Shown piece by piece: positions 1-8,291 of a stretch of DNA of 61,401 nt. Both the position numbers and the translations under genes were made by a program. This DNA comes from an uncultured Acidobacteriota bacterium (GTDB lineage Bacteria > Acidobacteriota > Blastocatellia > Pyrinomonadales > Pyrinomonadaceae), in the NCBI GenBank assembly GCA_902826795.1, contig CADEGD010000010.1, positions 1-61,401 of the forward strand. The letters are read 5' to 3'. The notes beneath the pieces were generated by a model, which saw only the letters and a list, made by a program, of their open reading frames with translations, did no database searches and was not told the origin of the DNA. Numbering within the stretch: position 1 is the stretch's first letter; the number at the start of each line of letters is the position of its first letter.

Positions 1-32
1 GAAGATGGTCATCGTATGGTAAAATATCGGTT

Positions 33-242
33 ATGGAAAGCGGCATCGCCACATTCGAAATGATTGCCGAACTGCAGCGGCTCGCCGAGCGTGCGTTCGT
101 GTTTCGGCTCAAAGAACTGCACCCAGATATCACGCCGGAACAGGTCGAAATTGAGATCTGCAAGTGGATAAAAACTCGGCCCGGAGCGGAGTTTGGCGAC
201 GGCGTGGGGCGTGTTGGTGATCTGTCTCGATTCGAAATCTAA
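33..242 (+). CDS. small conserved hypothetical protein, partner of downstream nucleotidyltransferase
   Basis: A 69-residue protein with no signal peptide or membrane segment, starting at ATG 33 and ending at TAA 240-242. The N-terminal part is helical and rich in Ala, Glu and Arg; it ends in a glycine-rich tail (GDGVGRVGDLSRF). From memory, small proteins of this type sit directly upstream of a nucleotidyltransferase in many bacteria, which is the arrangement here: the next gene lies in the same reading frame just after the stop. The function is unknown; an antitoxin or accessory role for the transferase is only an inference from position. Confidence 0.6.
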   Translation: MESGIATFEMIAELQRLAERAFVFRLKELHPDITPEQVEIEICKWIKTRPGAEFGDGVGRVGDLSRFEI

Positions 243-296
243 CCTATCCGACACCTTGAAGAACATGCCAAAGCGGTCGCGTCTCAACTTAATAAG

Positions 297-845
297 TTGG
301 GTGTAAAGTACGCTGTGGTTGGAGGCATAGCCGTCTCATTTAGATCGATTGTTCGAACCACGAATGATCTCGATTTGGCGGTGTTTGTAAGGGACGATGC
401 AGAGGCGGAATCGATCGTACGGACACTGATCGGTTTGGGATACCGAGCCCAGATAGTCTTGGAGAGCGATGTGTCCGGGCGTTTGGCCACCGTCAGGATG
501 ATCTCAACCGGCGAGCGGGAAGTTTTTGTTGACCTGCTGTTTGCCTCCGCAGGAATAGAGCGCGAGGTGGTTGAGGGCGCCAGCATGATCGAGATATTTC
601 CAGGTCTTGCACTTCACGTCGCATCACGTCCCGCACTAATAGCCCTTAAGACCCTTTCCGCAAATCCCAAAACGCGTTCAAAGGACATCAATGATCTTCA
701 GAATTTATTGACAGCGTCCTCGGCGGCGGAAGTCCAGGAATCTCGTCGGCTGCTCCGCTTAATTACAGAGCGCGGATTTAATCGAAATAAAGACCTCTTG
801 AAAGACCTTGACGGCTACCTTGAGCAGTTTGAGGTTGCTAACTAG
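297..845 (+). CDS. nucleotidyltransferase (AbiEii/minimal nucleotidyltransferase-like)
   Basis: Nucleotidyltransferase-fold protein. The motif VVGGIAVSFR followed by NDLDLAV gives the family pattern GG...DxD, where the two Asp bind catalytic metal. The family includes AbiEii-type toxins and antibiotic or tRNA nucleotidyltransferases; the substrate cannot be told here. The start is doubtful. The first plausible codon is TTG at 297, only three residues before the first strand, but the frame stays open back to position 243 and codes for a plausible N-terminal helix (HLEEHAKAVASQLNKLG), with only ATC as a possible start near 246. It directly follows the 69-residue gene in the same frame, suggesting translational coupling. 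It may form a two-gene toxin-antitoxin-like unit with that neighbour. Confidence 0.72.
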   Translation: MGVKYAVVGGIAVSFRSIVRTTNDLDLAVFVRDDAEAESIVRTLIGLGYRAQIVLESDVSGRLATVRMISTGEREVFVDLLFASAGIEREVVEGASMIEIFPGLALHVASRPALIALKTLSANPKTRSKDINDLQNLLTASSAAEVQESRRLLRLITERGFNRNKDLLKDLDGYLEQFEVAN

Positions 846-961
846 CTTCACGTACATCATCCGTCCGAGACCAACTTCGATCAAGCGCGAGCGACTATGG
901 CCACTTGAGGCTTTTTTGCTTTTTTGTGGTTGAAATGTTTTGATGAAAACACGAAAAAACT

Positions 962-2239
962 ATGTCTGAAACGTTCAAATTGCCTCCTCTAGATGTAGCT
1001 GAGTACAGGCTTGAGAATGGCCTTCGAGTCGTACTTAACCGTGATATGGCGGTGCCTGTGGTGTCGATCGCGGTTTATTACGATGTCGGCTCGCGGAACG
1101 AGCGAGAGGATCGGACCGGCTTCGCTCATCTCTTCGAGCACATGATGTTCCAAGGCTCTGACAATATACCGAAAGCCGGCCATTTTCAGCACATCATGAA
1201 GGCCGGCGGTACGATGAATGGAACGACGTCGAGCGAGCGTACAAATTATTACGAAACGCTGCCGGCGAACCAACTTCCGCTCGGACTGTGGCTTGAATCG
1301 GACCGGATGCGGTCGCTCGCGGTCACGCAAGAGAATCTCGACAACCAGCGCGAGGCCGTTAAGGAAGAGAAGCGCCTACGCTACGACAATCAGCCTTACG
1401 GTCAGATCTTCGACTTGATCAACGAGATGATCTATAAGAACTTCGCGAATTCGCATTCGACGATCGGTTCGATGGATCACCTCGACGCGGCGTCGGTGGA
1501 GGATGTGCAGGAGTTTTTCAAGATCTTTTACGCCCCGAATAACGCAGTGCTCGTCATTTCCGGGGCGTTTGATCCCGCCGAAGCAAAAGTACTCGTCGAA
1601 ACCTATTTCGGCGATATCCCGTCGCAGCCGCTTCCGGCCGCTCTCGATGTTTCTGAGCCAACTGAGGTGGCGAACAATTACCGCGAGTGGGAAGACAAAC
1701 TCGCTCCATTCCCGGCGTTCCTTCTTGGCTGGAAGATACCGCAACGCCGCACGCCGGAATCTCACGCGCTGTTTCTGGCCGGGAAACTTTTGTACGACGG
1801 CGACAGTTCGCGGCTTTACCAGAAGTTGGTGAAGGGTGAAGAGTCGGTTATCCAACTTTTCGGCTTCACGGACGAACGCCGCGGCCCGTCGAGTATTTTT
1901 GTCGGGGCGATCCCAAAACCCGAAAAAGACTTGAGTAAGATTCGCGAGACGATCATGCACGAGGTTCACGATCTCGCGACTCACGGCCCGACGCCTGACG
2001 AAATGCAGAAGCTCCATAATCAGCTATTTAACGACTCGATCCGAATGCGGCAATCGTCCATGTCGAGGGCGCAGCAGATCGCCGAGTTTGCGCTTTACGA
2101 CGGCGATCCGACGCTGATCAATCAGGAACTCGAAGAGCTTTTGGCGATCACGCCGGACGCGATTCGGAATGCGGTCGCGAAATTTCTCGACACAGAGAAT
2201 CGGGCATTGCTCGATATCGTTCCCGCGGGCAAGGGTTAG
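962..2239 (+). CDS. M16 family zinc peptidase, active subunit
   Basis: Insulinase/pitrilysin-type metallopeptidase of 425 residues. The inverted zinc motif HxxEH is present as HLFEH at residues 56-60, and the downstream acidic ligand region lies in NQREAVKEEKRLR (about residue 133). N-terminal M16 domain about residues 15-190, C-terminal M16 domain about 190-420. No signal peptide is visible, so it may be cytoplasmic or exported by an unrecognised route. It is followed 150 bp later by a second M16 gene that lacks the zinc motif. This active/inactive pairing is the standard arrangement of bacterial heterodimeric M16B peptidases (the mitochondrial processing peptidase type), so the two products probably form one peptide-degrading enzyme. 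Confidence 0.9.
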   Translation: MSETFKLPPLDVAEYRLENGLRVVLNRDMAVPVVSIAVYYDVGSRNEREDRTGFAHLFEHMMFQGSDNIPKAGHFQHIMKAGGTMNGTTSSERTNYYETLPANQLPLGLWLESDRMRSLAVTQENLDNQREAVKEEKRLRYDNQPYGQIFDLINEMIYKNFANSHSTIGSMDHLDAASVEDVQEFFKIFYAPNNAVLVISGAFDPAEAKVLVETYFGDIPSQPLPAALDVSEPTEVANNYREWEDKLAPFPAFLLGWKIPQRRTPESHALFLAGKLLYDGDSSRLYQKLVKGEESVIQLFGFTDERRGPSSIFVGAIPKPEKDLSKIRETIMHEVHDLATHGPTPDEMQKLHNQLFNDSIRMRQSSMSRAQQIAEFALYDGDPTLINQELEELLAITPDAIRNAVAKFLDTENRALLDIVPAGKG

Positions 2240-2252
2240 TGTTTACGTGAAG

Positions 2253-2383
2253 TTAAAACAGGATGCACAGGATAAACAGGATATTGTCCGATCCGCCCAG
2301 TAGTTTTGACCACAGAACAAGAGGAGTAAGGAACCGATGAACCGGTAAAATCATCATGTTCATCCTCTCCATCCTGTTTGAAT
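2253..2383. repeat. intergenic inverted repeat, ACAGGAT type
   Basis: The gap between the two M16 genes is an imperfect inverted repeat. The left arm begins AAAACAGGATGCACAGGAT and the right arm, read in reverse complement, begins AAACAGGATGGAGAGGATG. The middle holds a second motif, ACCACAGAACAAGAGGAG, resembling sequence between trpE and trpD. It looks like an interspersed palindromic element rather than a promoter. The right arm reaches a possible TTG start for the downstream gene. Confidence 0.6.
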
Positions 2384-2392
2384 TTTTACTTT

Positions 2393-4093
2393 ATGGGAAC
2401 AGTTCAAAAGACAGCACCGGAGCCGCTTGCGCTGGTTCCATTTCAAATTCCTACACCGTTCGAAACCACGCTTCCGAACGGGTTGCGAGTCGTTATTTTC
2501 GATGACGAACGGCTTCCCTTGGTGAGCTTTCGACTCGCGTTTCTATCGGGCGACGCGCACGATCCGCATGAACATACGGGCCTGACTTCGGCCATGGTCT
2601 CGATGATGACCGAAGGCACCGATGATTATTCGAGCAGGGAACTCGCCGAAAAAGTCGAGAGGCTCGGCGCGTCGTTGGGCGTTTCCGCTTCGGACGATTT
2701 CACGATCGTCTCGGCTTCGACTCTGTCGATGTACAGTGCGGACATACTCGACCTGATCGCCGAGGTTGTGTTTCGTCCGACCTTTCCGGAAGACGAACTG
2801 GACTTGTACCGACGCAACACCGTCGAGAATCTGAAGTATCAGCGTTCGCAGCCGAACTTCCTTGCGAACGAGCAGACGTCGCGGATCTTATACGGCTCAC
2901 ATCCTTATGCGACCATCGCACCGAAGGCGGCCGACGTGGAGAAGCTCACGCGGGAAGACCTTGTTCGATTGCATGAGGCTCGGATTATTCCGAACAACGC
3001 GATTCTGGTCGTTGTAGGAAACGTCGATCGAGACGAACTGCTAGGAAAACTGGAAGCTCACTTCGGAGAATGGCCAAAAGGCGAGATACCGGTTGCCGAC
3101 GATCCAGCGCTGCCGAAACGTACCGAACGGACGATCACGATCGTTGATCGTCCTGGCTCGGCACAATCAAACATTGTGCTCGCGAATCTTGGCGTCAAAC
3201 GGATGCATCCCGATTATTTTCCACTTCTTGTGATGAATCAGGTGCTTGGTGCCGGAGCATCGTCGAGAGTCTTTATGAACCTCCGCGAAGAGAAGGGATA
3301 CACCTACGGTGCGTACACGCGGATGGACATGAAGCGGCTCGCCGGAGATATCGAAGCAACTGCCGAGGTTCGAACATCGGTTACCGGAGATTCACTTAAA
3401 GAATTCTTCTACGAGCTAAATCGCATTCGTGATGAGCGTGTTCCTGAAGACGAGATCAACGACGCGAAAAATTACCTCTCTGGAGTTTTCCCTCTGCGTG
3501 CCGAAACGCAAGAGGGAATGACGGGCTTGATCCTAAATCAGCAGATCTACGGGTTGCCGGCCGATTATCTTCAGTCTTATCGTGACAATATTTCAGCTGT
3601 AACGGCCGACGACGTGCAGCGAGTTGCCCGCGAGCATCTTCATCCTGAAACTGTCGCTCTCGTCGTGGTCGGCGATGCAGGCGAAGTGCTTCCTCAAGTG
3701 AAAGAATACGCGAGTTCGATCGAGATCTTCGACACCGAAGGAAATGAAAAGGGTCTAGCTGATTACGAATCCGGTCAGGATGAATCAGACGCGGATCTGT
3801 CCGGTACGTGGGAACTGTCCCTCGATTTTCAAGGTCAGCCGGTTCCGGTAACTTTGAGTATCGATCAGGATGGGACTTCGATAACGGGCAAGCTCGTAAC
3901 GATGCTAGGCGAAGGCGAGATCACAGCGGGCAGCGTGAGCGGATCGAAATTCTCGGCCACCGCTTCAACCGACCTTCAAGGGCAGAAACTTGAGCTGTCG
4001 ATAAACGGCAAACTGGCCGGCGACCAATTGAGCGGTTCGATTACCGCTCCGATCGTTCCTGATCCGCTCACATTCTCCGGTACAAGAGCGTGA
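2393..4093 (+). CDS. M16 family peptidase-like protein, inactive subunit with C-terminal beta domain
   Basis: 566 residues counted from ATG 2393; an in-frame TTG at 2378 is less likely because it lies in the repeat. Two M16 domains cover about residues 15-430, but the zinc site is missing: the equivalent region reads GLTSAMVSMMTEGT instead of HxxEH. This is expected for the non-catalytic, substrate-binding partner of the preceding gene. A C-terminal beta-rich domain (about residues 460-566, starting DLSGTWELSL and ending PLTFSGTRA) is extra to the M16 fold. From memory, similar lipocalin-like tails are attached to secreted amidohydrolases and peptidases in this phylum. Its role is unknown. 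Confidence 0.85.
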   Translation: MGTVQKTAPEPLALVPFQIPTPFETTLPNGLRVVIFDDERLPLVSFRLAFLSGDAHDPHEHTGLTSAMVSMMTEGTDDYSSRELAEKVERLGASLGVSASDDFTIVSASTLSMYSADILDLIAEVVFRPTFPEDELDLYRRNTVENLKYQRSQPNFLANEQTSRILYGSHPYATIAPKAADVEKLTREDLVRLHEARIIPNNAILVVVGNVDRDELLGKLEAHFGEWPKGEIPVADDPALPKRTERTITIVDRPGSAQSNIVLANLGVKRMHPDYFPLLVMNQVLGAGASSRVFMNLREEKGYTYGAYTRMDMKRLAGDIEATAEVRTSVTGDSLKEFFYELNRIRDERVPEDEINDAKNYLSGVFPLRAETQEGMTGLILNQQIYGLPADYLQSYRDNISAVTADDVQRVAREHLHPETVALVVVGDAGEVLPQVKEYASSIEIFDTEGNEKGLADYESGQDESDADLSGTWELSLDFQGQPVPVTLSIDQDGTSITGKLVTMLGEGEITAGSVSGSKFSATASTDLQGQKLELSINGKLAGDQLSGSITAPIVPDPLTFSGTRA

Positions 4094-4099
4094 ACTCGG

Positions 4100-5035
4100 T
4101 CAATCCGAGAGCTCCGAGGCGTGAGATGCGGCGATACGCCAGGTGTCGCCGGTCTTGATGAATATTATTGAGAATACGATCGGCGGCGGTGGGGTGGTTT
4201 CTCCTGCCTTTGGAAACGAACGGATCCTGAACAGATACATCGCAGCCGGGCCGAAGTTTAGAAACACTTCGTCGTCGCGATAGCGGTACCGATTTCGCAT
4301 CGTTGGGATCTTTAATGCGCTCAGCAATGCCGATCTGTCGCCAGACACACTTGAACCCGTCGAAGTGAAAACGTAATCGGAGATGAATCCGTCCGCGTTC
4401 GTGTCACTTCGCATTCCCGAATCGTTGAGTGAGCTCAGCAATTCGCGCAATTCGGTCTCCGTTGAGACAGAGATGAATTTCGTCGGCTTCAATAGCGGGC
4501 GTATCTCTGCAACCGCGGGGTGAGGCGGCTGCCAGGGCGGTTTCTCACACTGGATCGTCGACATATGAGCCGCCGCGATCTTCCACGAAGATTCAATTTT
4601 CAGCCAAAGTTCGGTTGTCTGATACTGCGTAAGGCAGCGATCGTCGCGATAGCGCCAAAGGTTTTTCTTTAGCACGTTCACGATCGCGACATCGCCAATG
4701 ACCTGAATCGCCGGAAGGTCGCTGTCATAGGAAAGCGTTTCGAAATCAAGCCGCTTGCCCGCTTTTAATGCTGCTGCGTCCCACTTGACCATTGCCCCCA
4801 GTTGTTCTCGATAGTTGAATACCGGCTTCTCACGCACGTTCACATAGCCGTCGATATAAACCTTGTCGAACGGAGCCGGATCGCGGGAAACAAATGCCCG
4901 TTCCACTTCGAGCATGGCTTTCCGAATATCCTGACTATCGGAGCCGGACTGCGAAAATGCCGTTTGTGTAAATTGAGCGTAGACGGATAGCGAAAGCGGG
5001 ATGAGAAGGATCAGGGTTTTAAGTGCAAACCTCAT
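4100..5035 (-). CDS. secreted protein with two NTF2/SnoaL-like domains
   Basis: 311 residues with an N-terminal signal peptide (MRFALKTLILLIPLSLSVYA, cleavage probably near residue 20-28). Residues about 35-165 have the DUF4440/SnoaL-like pattern: a helical N-terminus (IRKAMLEVERAFVSRDPAPF) and a final strand ending WKIAAAHMS. A second, more diverged copy covers about 185-310 and ends WRIAASHASEL. The repeated ending WxIAAxHxS supports an internal duplication. Such NTF2-fold proteins bind small ligands or act as simple enzymes; no catalytic residues can be assigned. It is convergent with the M16 gene, only 6 bp apart, and lies 17 bp downstream of the DUF1579-like gene on the same strand, so these two are probably co-transcribed. 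Confidence 0.75.
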   Translation of the reverse strand: MRFALKTLILLIPLSLSVYAQFTQTAFSQSGSDSQDIRKAMLEVERAFVSRDPAPFDKVYIDGYVNVREKPVFNYREQLGAMVKWDAAALKAGKRLDFETLSYDSDLPAIQVIGDVAIVNVLKKNLWRYRDDRCLTQYQTTELWLKIESSWKIAAAHMSTIQCEKPPWQPPHPAVAEIRPLLKPTKFISVSTETELRELLSSLNDSGMRSDTNADGFISDYVFTSTGSSVSGDRSALLSALKIPTMRNRYRYRDDEVFLNFGPAAMYLFRIRSFPKAGETTPPPPIVFSIIFIKTGDTWRIAASHASELSD

Positions 5036-5052
5036 TTCTCGGATAACAAGTC

Positions 5053-5517
5053 TTAGATGCGTTGCATCTCCATTTCGACGGCTATCGACTCTTCGCCTTC
5101 GGGCGAAATGTTGAACATCTTATAGTCGAATCCTTCATCGGTTGCAGCAATCTCGCTTCGCCATCCCCAATCCGGGTGACCCTCAACCTTGTACGTGCCT
5201 TTAACCGAAACTGAACCGTCGGCTGACTCAGATCCGTTGCACAACATAACGTTGTGAGCCATGTGCCACGAATCGGTCCAGAATGCGTTGACTACATCTG
5301 TCTTATTATCTCCGCCAAGGATCACGACGCCCTCTTGCGGTTTGCCGTCGTATTCCCACGTGTATGCGATCTCCAAAAACTGTCCGCCGATCCGCTCTCG
5401 AACGGTCGCGGTCCCTGCCGATTCGTGAATCGGCGTTGGACCCCATTCTCCTAAGTGCAGCCGGTTGGAACCTTTCCAGTCACCTAAAAGCTCCCGGAGT
5501 TTTAAAGGAATACTCAT
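5053..5517 (-). CDS. DUF1579-like protein
   Basis: 154 residues, cytosolic, no signal peptide. The pattern LLGDWKGSNRLHLGEW near the N-terminus, then GGQFLEIAYTWEYDGKPQEG and DSWHMAHNVM, fits the beta-barrel DUF1579 family, whose members are annotated only as hypothetical. The start ATG 5517 is the first available and leaves the conserved GxWxG-like motif near residue 12. It is the first gene of a likely two-gene unit with the NTF2-like gene. I cannot assign a function. Confidence 0.65.
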   Translation of the reverse strand: MSIPLKLRELLGDWKGSNRLHLGEWGPTPIHESAGTATVRERIGGQFLEIAYTWEYDGKPQEGVVILGGDNKTDVVNAFWTDSWHMAHNVMLCNGSESADGSVSVKGTYKVEGHPDWGWRSEIAATDEGFDYKMFNISPEGEESIAVEMEMQRI

Positions 5518-5612
5518 GTGTCGTAATCACTCGACCTAATAGTTATTGAAAGTTGTTATGGAATTATAACCCGAAATCAAAAATTCGACGCATGATCGGA
5601 GTAAAGGGCGGG

Positions 5613-5684
5613 AGTTTTGAGCTGTGAGTGGGAGATCTGCAGGCCGTGACAGCGCGGCCGCGACGGGTATCACAACTCAAAACT
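5613..5684. repeat. intergenic imperfect palindrome
   Basis: The 184-bp gap between the DUF1579-like gene and the Rad52-like gene contains 15-nt arms (5613-5627 and 5670-5684) that match in inverted orientation at 14 of 15 positions (AGTTTTGAGCTGTGA against AGTTTTGAGTTGTGA). The loop contains a second GC-rich palindrome around GCGGCCGC. There is no T tract, so it is unlikely to be a terminator. Confidence 0.6.
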
Positions 5685-5701
5685 TCGCTTTGGTGAGCCT
5701 G

Positions 5702-6394
5702 TTAGCTGACCTTTCGAAGGGGAAGCTCCTGCGGCTTCAACGCTCGCAAGTGGTCGATCAATGAAGACGCGGCACGCCGAGATAGCTCTGAGACACGGCA
5801 ATTAAGCATCTCTAAGCATTCCTTGTCTGCGTCGATGGCGGCTTCGCGTGCCACGGCTCTGATCATCCCAAGCTGTTTTGTCGTGACCATATCGGCCAGC
5901 GTCGTTGCAACCGGATCGGCCGGGAATGCAGGAGCCGATTCTTCGGAGTCGATGGCGTCGGCCTCTTTTTTGTAGAGGTCGCGGGCAATGCCGAACTTAA
6001 CGGCCGCACGCTTCAACGCGTCATGCTCGGCTTTTTTGATTCCCGTTTCGCTGCGGGCCGAGCCCGTCCCTATTCCTTCGCGGGTAACGCCGTCGATCGT
6101 GATCGCAACCGTGACAACCGCAAAGTCGCCGATCGACCGAATATCTTTTACCGAGTGGGCCCAGTTCGGCGCCGTGCGGTCGAGTACGTCGGCAACGGTG
6201 TGCCACTCTACATAATCGACCTTTCGAACATTGCCATTTCGATCGCGGCCGGCTTCGCGATGTCTTACCAGTTCTGGCTCTACGTTCTTTCTTAACTCCT
6301 TCAGCGTCGAAGAGAAGTCGAGAACGTTGCTTGCCTCGGCTGCGAACTCCTTGGAAAGTACCTGTTGCGTCTTTGTTTCGATCTGTGCCTTCAT
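5702..6394 (-). CDS. Rad52/DdrA-type single-strand annealing protein
   Basis: 230 residues. The start at 6394 is chosen because AAGGAG lies 9 nt upstream; an ATG at 6442 lacks such a site. The central region (VEWHTVADVLDRTAPNW, then DFAVVTVAITIDGVTREGIG and KKAEHDALKRAAVKFGIARD) is the Rad52/Rad22 fold signature, in which rings of the protein anneal complementary single strands during recombination or break repair. The C-terminal segment (TTKQLGMIRAVAREA to RRAASSLIDHL) is a small helical domain often found at the end of such annealing proteins. No phage genes surround it, so it may be a chromosomal DdrA-like repair factor. It is divergent from an XRE regulator, which probably controls it. 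Confidence 0.82.
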   Translation of the reverse strand: MKAQIETKTQQVLSKEFAAEASNVLDFSSTLKELRKNVEPELVRHREAGRDRNGNVRKVDYVEWHTVADVLDRTAPNWAHSVKDIRSIGDFAVVTVAITIDGVTREGIGTGSARSETGIKKAEHDALKRAAVKFGIARDLYKKEADAIDSEESAPAFPADPVATTLADMVTTKQLGMIRAVAREAAIDADKECLEMLNCRVSELSRRAASSLIDHLRALKPQELPLRKVS

Positions 6395-6582
6395 TTTGTG
6401 TGTCTCCTTTTCGACATTGTCTAGCGGCTGCAAATGATCCATATTCTTTATGGCCTTTACCTGATACGGCCTTCGAAATCATTCAGCTTCCGCCCTGTAC
6501 GCAGCTTTTCAGGGAAGCTGCTCAGCCTGTGGGTGGAACTAACTATCCCATCCATGAAACAGTGTACGATAAAAATCTTTTT

Positions 6583-6668
6583 GTTGCAAGCATGAAATTA
6601 GGTGTTGCATTCAAAAAATCTCTGTGCTATGTTTTACTCATGAAATGGTAAGTGCGGTATGACACTTA
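6583..6668. promoter_or_regulatory. shared control region between Rad52-like gene and XRE regulator
   Basis: A plausible rightward sigma-70 promoter is TTGCAT (6605-6610), a 17-bp spacer, and TATGTT (6628-6633). The hexamer GTTGCA occurs at 6583 and 6604, 21 bp or two helical turns apart, the second copy overlapping the -35. Downstream of the -10 lies an inverted repeat TAAGTG-8-CACTTA (6649-6668), positioned as an autoregulatory operator for the XRE protein. Confidence 0.5.
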
Positions 6669-6686
6669 ACAGAATCGGAGGAAAAA

Positions 6687-7094
6687 ATGGCATTTAGGAA
6701 CGAAAACTACGTTAAGACTTTGGAATTGGGGCAGGCGATCAAACGCCGCCGGGAAGAGTTGGGCTTGAGCCTGCGCGATGTTGCGGATGTGACCGGAGTT
6801 TCGGCTTCGACACTTTCGCGGATCGAAAATGGCACCGGCAAGCCGGACGCTGACAACATTGCCCGCCTGACCGGCTGGCTGGACATGCCGATGGACCGGA
6901 TCATGAACAAGCAAAGCTCATCGTCTAACGAGGTTGAGCCGGTGATCTATTATCCGCACGAGGCAACGCCCGAGATCGTGGAAGCTCACCTTCGCGCCGA
7001 CAAAAATTTATCGCCGGAGACGGCGAATGCTTTGTCCGAATTGTTCCGTGTTGCATATAAACAATTTAGCGGCACAGCGAAGAAGCGTAAGTAG
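6687..7094 (+). CDS. XRE family transcriptional regulator
   Basis: 135 residues. A Cro/C1-type helix-turn-helix occupies about residues 13-72: LGQAIKRRREELGLSLRDVA, then TGVSASTLSRIENG, then NIARLTGWLDMPMDRIM. The short C-terminal part (about 80-135) is helical with no recognised sensor domain and ends in a basic tail. ATG 6687 has GGAGG 8 nt upstream. It is divergent from the Rad52-like gene, and the inverted repeat between promoter and start suggests autoregulation. Small regulators with this layout can also serve as antitoxins or phage-type repressors, but no toxin is adjacent. Confidence 0.88.
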   Translation: MAFRNENYVKTLELGQAIKRRREELGLSLRDVADVTGVSASTLSRIENGTGKPDADNIARLTGWLDMPMDRIMNKQSSSSNEVEPVIYYPHEATPEIVEAHLRADKNLSPETANALSELFRVAYKQFSGTAKKRK

Positions 7095-7122
7095 TTCTTT
7101 TTGTTTAGTACGAGGTCTTGAA

Positions 7123-7560
7123 ATGCAAAACATCAGCACTCCGGCGATGTTCGCCGAGCCGACTCTAATTGTTTCTGAAGCGGCACATATTAATGAATCG
7201 GAAGGTCAATTCACGCTTGATACGACGTTCGTATTGTTCTTTTTAGCAATGGATCTCGGCCTGATCGGCTTAGGAATGAGTTTCGCGACAGCTCTTCAAT
7301 TCCTGACGCTTATCGTATTCCTGATCGTTCCTTATTTTCTGCCGTTCACCGCCAGCCAACAGTCGTTTTCAAGGTGGCTGATTGGAAGGATCGTTGTGGG
7401 TGCGGTTGGAATAACTTTCGGGATGATGCTCGGTCAGGCGGTGGGCACGGTGTTGCCAGACACATTCCGGTTCGTACCGATGACACTGTTAATTGTTGCA
7501 GCAATTATATGTTGCAACGTCCAGATCTATGGTATACTGAAGCATCGTTTGGCGAGATAG
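7123..7560 (+). CDS. small integral membrane protein, unknown function
   Basis: 145 residues counted from ATG 7123 (AGGT upstream); longer in-frame starts run into the XRE gene and are not protein-like. Hydrophobic segments about residues 35-55, 58-78, 85-110 and 118-138 suggest four transmembrane helices, with a polar N-terminus. I recognise no family. It follows the XRE gene by 28 bp and ends at a strong terminator, so it is probably the last gene of that transcript. Confidence 0.6.
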   Translation: MQNISTPAMFAEPTLIVSEAAHINESEGQFTLDTTFVLFFLAMDLGLIGLGMSFATALQFLTLIVFLIVPYFLPFTASQQSFSRWLIGRIVVGAVGITFGMMLGQAVGTVLPDTFRFVPMTLLIVAAIICCNVQIYGILKHRLAR

Positions 7561-7584
7561 GCAAAAGGCGTCGAACGTAACACG

Positions 7585-7622
7585 AATCCGCAGTCGTTTC
7601 GGGAATGACTGCGGATTTTTCT
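7585..7622 (+). terminator. Rho-independent terminator after membrane protein gene
   Basis: Perfect 11-bp stem: AATCCGCAGTC (7585-7595) pairs with GACTGCGGATT (7607-7617), with an 11-nt loop, followed by a T-rich run. Confidence 0.9.
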
Positions 7623-7676
7623 TGCCAATTTCATCCGTTCTAATGTATGTTAGAATCACCAGATTGGAGGATAGAT

Positions 7677-7904
7677 ATGACCACCAAGCTTAAAGTCACG
7701 ACAGTTGGAAGCTCTGCAGGCGTCGTATTGACCAAGGAACTACTGCATATGTTGCGGGTATCTAAAGGCGATACGCTTTTCGCCATTCAAACCTCTCGTG
7801 GAGTTGAATTGACCGCGTACGATCCAGAAGTGGCGCGACAGATGGAAGTGGCGGAAAGGGTAATGCGAGAAGACAGAGACGTGCTAAGGAAACTTGCTGA
7901 ATGA
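7677..7904 (+). CDS. AbrB/MazE-type antitoxin
   Basis: 75 residues. ATG 7677 is preceded by GGAGG and is preferred to an in-frame ATG at 7647. The first 45 residues have the swapped-hairpin AbrB pattern (TTVGSSAGVVLTKELL, then RVSKGDTLFAI), which binds DNA; the C-terminal helices (EVAERVMREDRDVLRKLAE) would wrap the toxin. It overlaps the doc gene by 4 bp (ATGA), the usual coupling in type II toxin-antitoxin pairs. Expected roles: neutralise Doc and repress the operon promoter. Confidence 0.88.
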   Translation: MTTKLKVTTVGSSAGVVLTKELLHMLRVSKGDTLFAIQTSRGVELTAYDPEVARQMEVAERVMREDRDVLRKLAE

Positions 7905-8284
7905 ATGAACCCGTCTGGTTGATTCTTGAGACGGTCTACGCAATTCACACTGCTCAGATAGCGGAGCATGGCGGAGCGGACGGAGTGCGCGACGAGGGGC
8001 TTCTTCTTTCAGCTCTTGCTCGACCGCAGAATGTCTTCGCTTACAACGATGAAGCGGACCATGCATCTCTAGCCGCTTCCTATGCTTTTGGAATCGCCAA
8101 GAATCACCCTTTCCTAGATGGTAACAAACGAACCGCGCTCGTTGTTATGCGTACTTTCTTAGCATTGAACGATCTAAACTTTGTTACCACGCCGGAAGCG
8201 AAGTTCACTACAATACTTGGACTTGCGGAAGGGAGCTTGACCGAAGAAGATCTAGCCGCGTGGATCCGCACGTGCATCTCCTAA
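7901..8284 (+). CDS. doc: Doc-type Fic-domain toxin
   Basis: 127 residues, the usual size of Doc. The motif HPFLDGNKRTAL matches the Doc variant of the Fic loop, with Lys-Arg (NKR) in place of the Gly-Arg of AMP-transferring Fic enzymes. Phage P1 Doc phosphorylates elongation factor EF-Tu and stops translation, so this product probably does the same. The N-terminal part (ILETVYAIHTAQIAEHGGAD, then VRDEGLLLSAL) is the standard Doc start. It is the second gene of the AbrB/Doc pair and ends 7 bp from the convergent aroF gene. Confidence 0.92.
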   Translation: MNEPVWLILETVYAIHTAQIAEHGGADGVRDEGLLLSALARPQNVFAYNDEADHASLAASYAFGIAKNHPFLDGNKRTALVVMRTFLALNDLNFVTTPEAKFTTILGLAEGSLTEEDLAAWIRTCIS

Positions 8285-8291
8285 GATTTGC

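Noticed and set aside
6592..6651. A 19-codon frame upstream of the XRE gene
   Set aside because: It lies across the predicted promoter, has no ribosome binding site, and has no recognisable leader-peptide composition.
5702..7094. Prophage remnant around the Rad52-like and XRE genes
   Set aside because: Both gene types occur in phages, but no integrase, structural or lysis gene, tRNA attachment site or direct repeats are seen within several kb.
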